7,628 bases of DNA. It comes from JBKHXU01 sp046565865 (GTDB taxonomy: Bacteria > Pseudomonadota > Gammaproteobacteria > Acidiferrobacterales > Sulfurifustaceae). The translations under genes were made by a program, and so were the position numbers. The DNA lies in contig JBKHXU010000136.1 of assembly GCA_046565865.1 (NCBI GenBank), positions 1 to 7,628 of the forward strand, given 5' to 3'. The notes under the pieces are model-generated. The model had not been told where the DNA came from. It worked only from the letters and a program-made list of their open reading frames with translations, and ran no database searches. Shown here piece by piece: positions 7,245 through 7,628 of this stretch; the stretch's first letter is position 1, and the number at the start of each line of letters is the position of its first letter.

Positions 7245-7386
7245 ACTTGAGTGCCTCAGTTGTGTCGTTTCTGACCGGGCAAATCGCCCGGCGCGGGCTA
7301 GACTAAAAAAATCACTTGTGCGGCATTTTGCCGTCGGGCTGGTCGGGTACACGTGACCAGATCCGCTTCTCGCCATGCGGCAGCAC

Positions 7387-7415
7387 GCATGATAGGGGCG
7401 AATCCCTATAAATGC
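7387..7415. promoter_or_regulatory. Interrupted inverted repeat overlapping the Fur-like box
   Basis: ATAGGG (7392-7397) and CCCTAT (7404-7409) are exact reverse complements 6 nt apart. Outside them GCAT (7387-7390) and ATGC (7412-7415) also pair, with 1-nt and 2-nt bulges. It overlaps the left edge of the Fur-like box and could be an operator or a leader hairpin in an fbpA transcript. Confidence 0.4.
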
Positions 7416-7430
7416 ACATCGTTCTCATTT
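7410..7430. promoter_or_regulatory. Candidate Fur box
   Basis: The site has palindromic outer arms AAATG and CATTT. Its core TGCACATCGTTCTCA agrees with the 15-base Fur motif TGATAATCATTATCA at 10 positions. On the minus strand it is followed by TATAGG (7412-7407), a possible -10 for fbpA, so Fur bound here would block that promoter. Iron control is expected for an fbpAB operon, which raises the likelihood. The match is moderate. Confidence 0.45.
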
Positions 7431-7440
7431 AGATCACTAG

Positions 7441-7456
7441 TGGCACAGTTCTTGTA
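7441..7456 (+). promoter_or_regulatory. Candidate sigma-54 (RpoN) -24/-12 promoter
   Basis: TGGCAC (7441-7446), 5 nt, then TTGTA (7452-7456) matches the sigma-54 consensus TGGCAC-N5-TTGCA, with a perfect -24 half and one change (T for C) in the -12 half. The plus-strand ATG at 7562 is about 95 nt downstream of the implied start site. No sigma-70 pair with correct spacing is better here. The -12 change lowers certainty. Confidence 0.45.
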
Positions 7457-7561
7457 GTTAAACCTATAGTTAGCCCCTAGCGGGCCGGAAGGAACGTCAC
7501 GAATAAGGCGGGATGGGTGGGGCCCAAGCCCCGTTGCAGCGAGCACTACGGGAGTAACCCA

Positions 7562-7628
7562 ATGGTAAGCAGATCTAGCAGGAAACTTGTGATCGCGACG
7601 GGACTGTGTGCCCTGTACGCGATGCCGG
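7562..7628 (+). CDS. Start of an exported protein of unknown identity (cut by window edge)
   Basis: Only 22 codons are visible: MVSRSSRKLVIATGLCALYA then MP. The basic start (R4, R7, K8) followed by a hydrophobic run LVIATGLCALYAM looks like a Sec signal peptide. GGGAG lies 7 nt before the ATG and serves as Shine-Dalgarno site. The cysteine at position 16 is not in a proper lipobox. The gene diverges from fbpA, so an outer-membrane or periplasmic product is likely, but the family cannot be named from this fragment. Confidence 0.65.
   Translation, partial: MVSRSSRKLVIATGLCALYAMP

Larger units (their letters stand above)
7245..7561. other. Divergent intergenic region between fbpA and an exported-protein gene
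   Basis: These 317 bases contain no convincing gene. They hold a CCGGGC/GCCCGG hairpin with a 5-nt loop (7275-7291) in the probable fbpA leader, and an A-run at 7304-7311. An inverted repeat (7387-7415), a Fur-like box (7410-7430), a sigma-54-like promoter (7441-7456) and a GGGGC/GCCCC hairpin (7519-7532) in the plus-strand leader follow. The region is visibly more AT-rich around 7400-7470 than the flanking genes, as expected for promoters. Confidence 0.6.

Noticed and set aside
7245..7376. 44-residue upstream extension of fbpA
   Set aside because: It would bury the signal peptide inside the protein, has no ribosome site, and covers the leader hairpin; the start at 7244 explains the data.
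1..7628. Mobile element, CRISPR array or defence island
   Set aside because: No transposase, direct-repeat array, integrase or defence-type gene is readable; genes are housekeeping and composition is even.

Overview
The window looks like a stretch of a high-GC proteobacterial chromosome, most likely a gammaproteobacterium or a near relative. Supporting signs are tightly packed operons with clear Shine-Dalgarno sites, a tandem glycine riboswitch, a two-subunit glycine decarboxylase, an FbpAB-type ferric iron importer, and one copy of the palindromic intergenic repeat type scattered through many proteobacterial genomes. The species cannot be named from this sequence. No phage, insertion sequence, CRISPR, tRNA or rRNA is visible.

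Layout, all on the minus strand from right to left except the last gene. fbpA (7244-6240) and fbpB (6176-4500) encode the periplasmic binding protein and the fused two-domain permease of a ferric iron importer; the ATPase gene is not in the window. Next come a promoter-like -10 element (about 4430), a tandem glycine riboswitch (4404-4208) and an intrinsic terminator that abuts the second aptamer. These lead into the glycine cleavage operon gcvT - gcvH - gcvPA - tpx - gcvPB (4163 to beyond position 1). The spacings are 8, 9, 16 and 67 nt. The last spacing is filled by two adjacent perfect hairpins.

On the right, a divergent 317-base intergenic region (7245-7561) separates fbpA from the first 22 codons of a plus-strand gene for an exported protein. 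It holds a Fur-box-like site, an overlapping inverted repeat, a good match to a sigma-54 -24/-12 promoter reading rightward, and small hairpins.

Functionally, GcvT, GcvH, GcvPA and GcvPB cleave glycine to CO2, ammonia and methylene-tetrahydrofolate (GcvL, the lipoamide dehydrogenase, is not here). The riboswitch would switch this operon on when glycine is plentiful. The main oddity is a complete thiol peroxidase gene (tpx) set between the genes for the two halves of glycine decarboxylase, so peroxide defence may be transcribed under glycine control. No wholly new system is evident. The points most worth a second look are the tpx insertion with its hairpin pair, the riboswitch-terminator arrangement, and the candidate Fur and sigma-54 sites in the divergent region.
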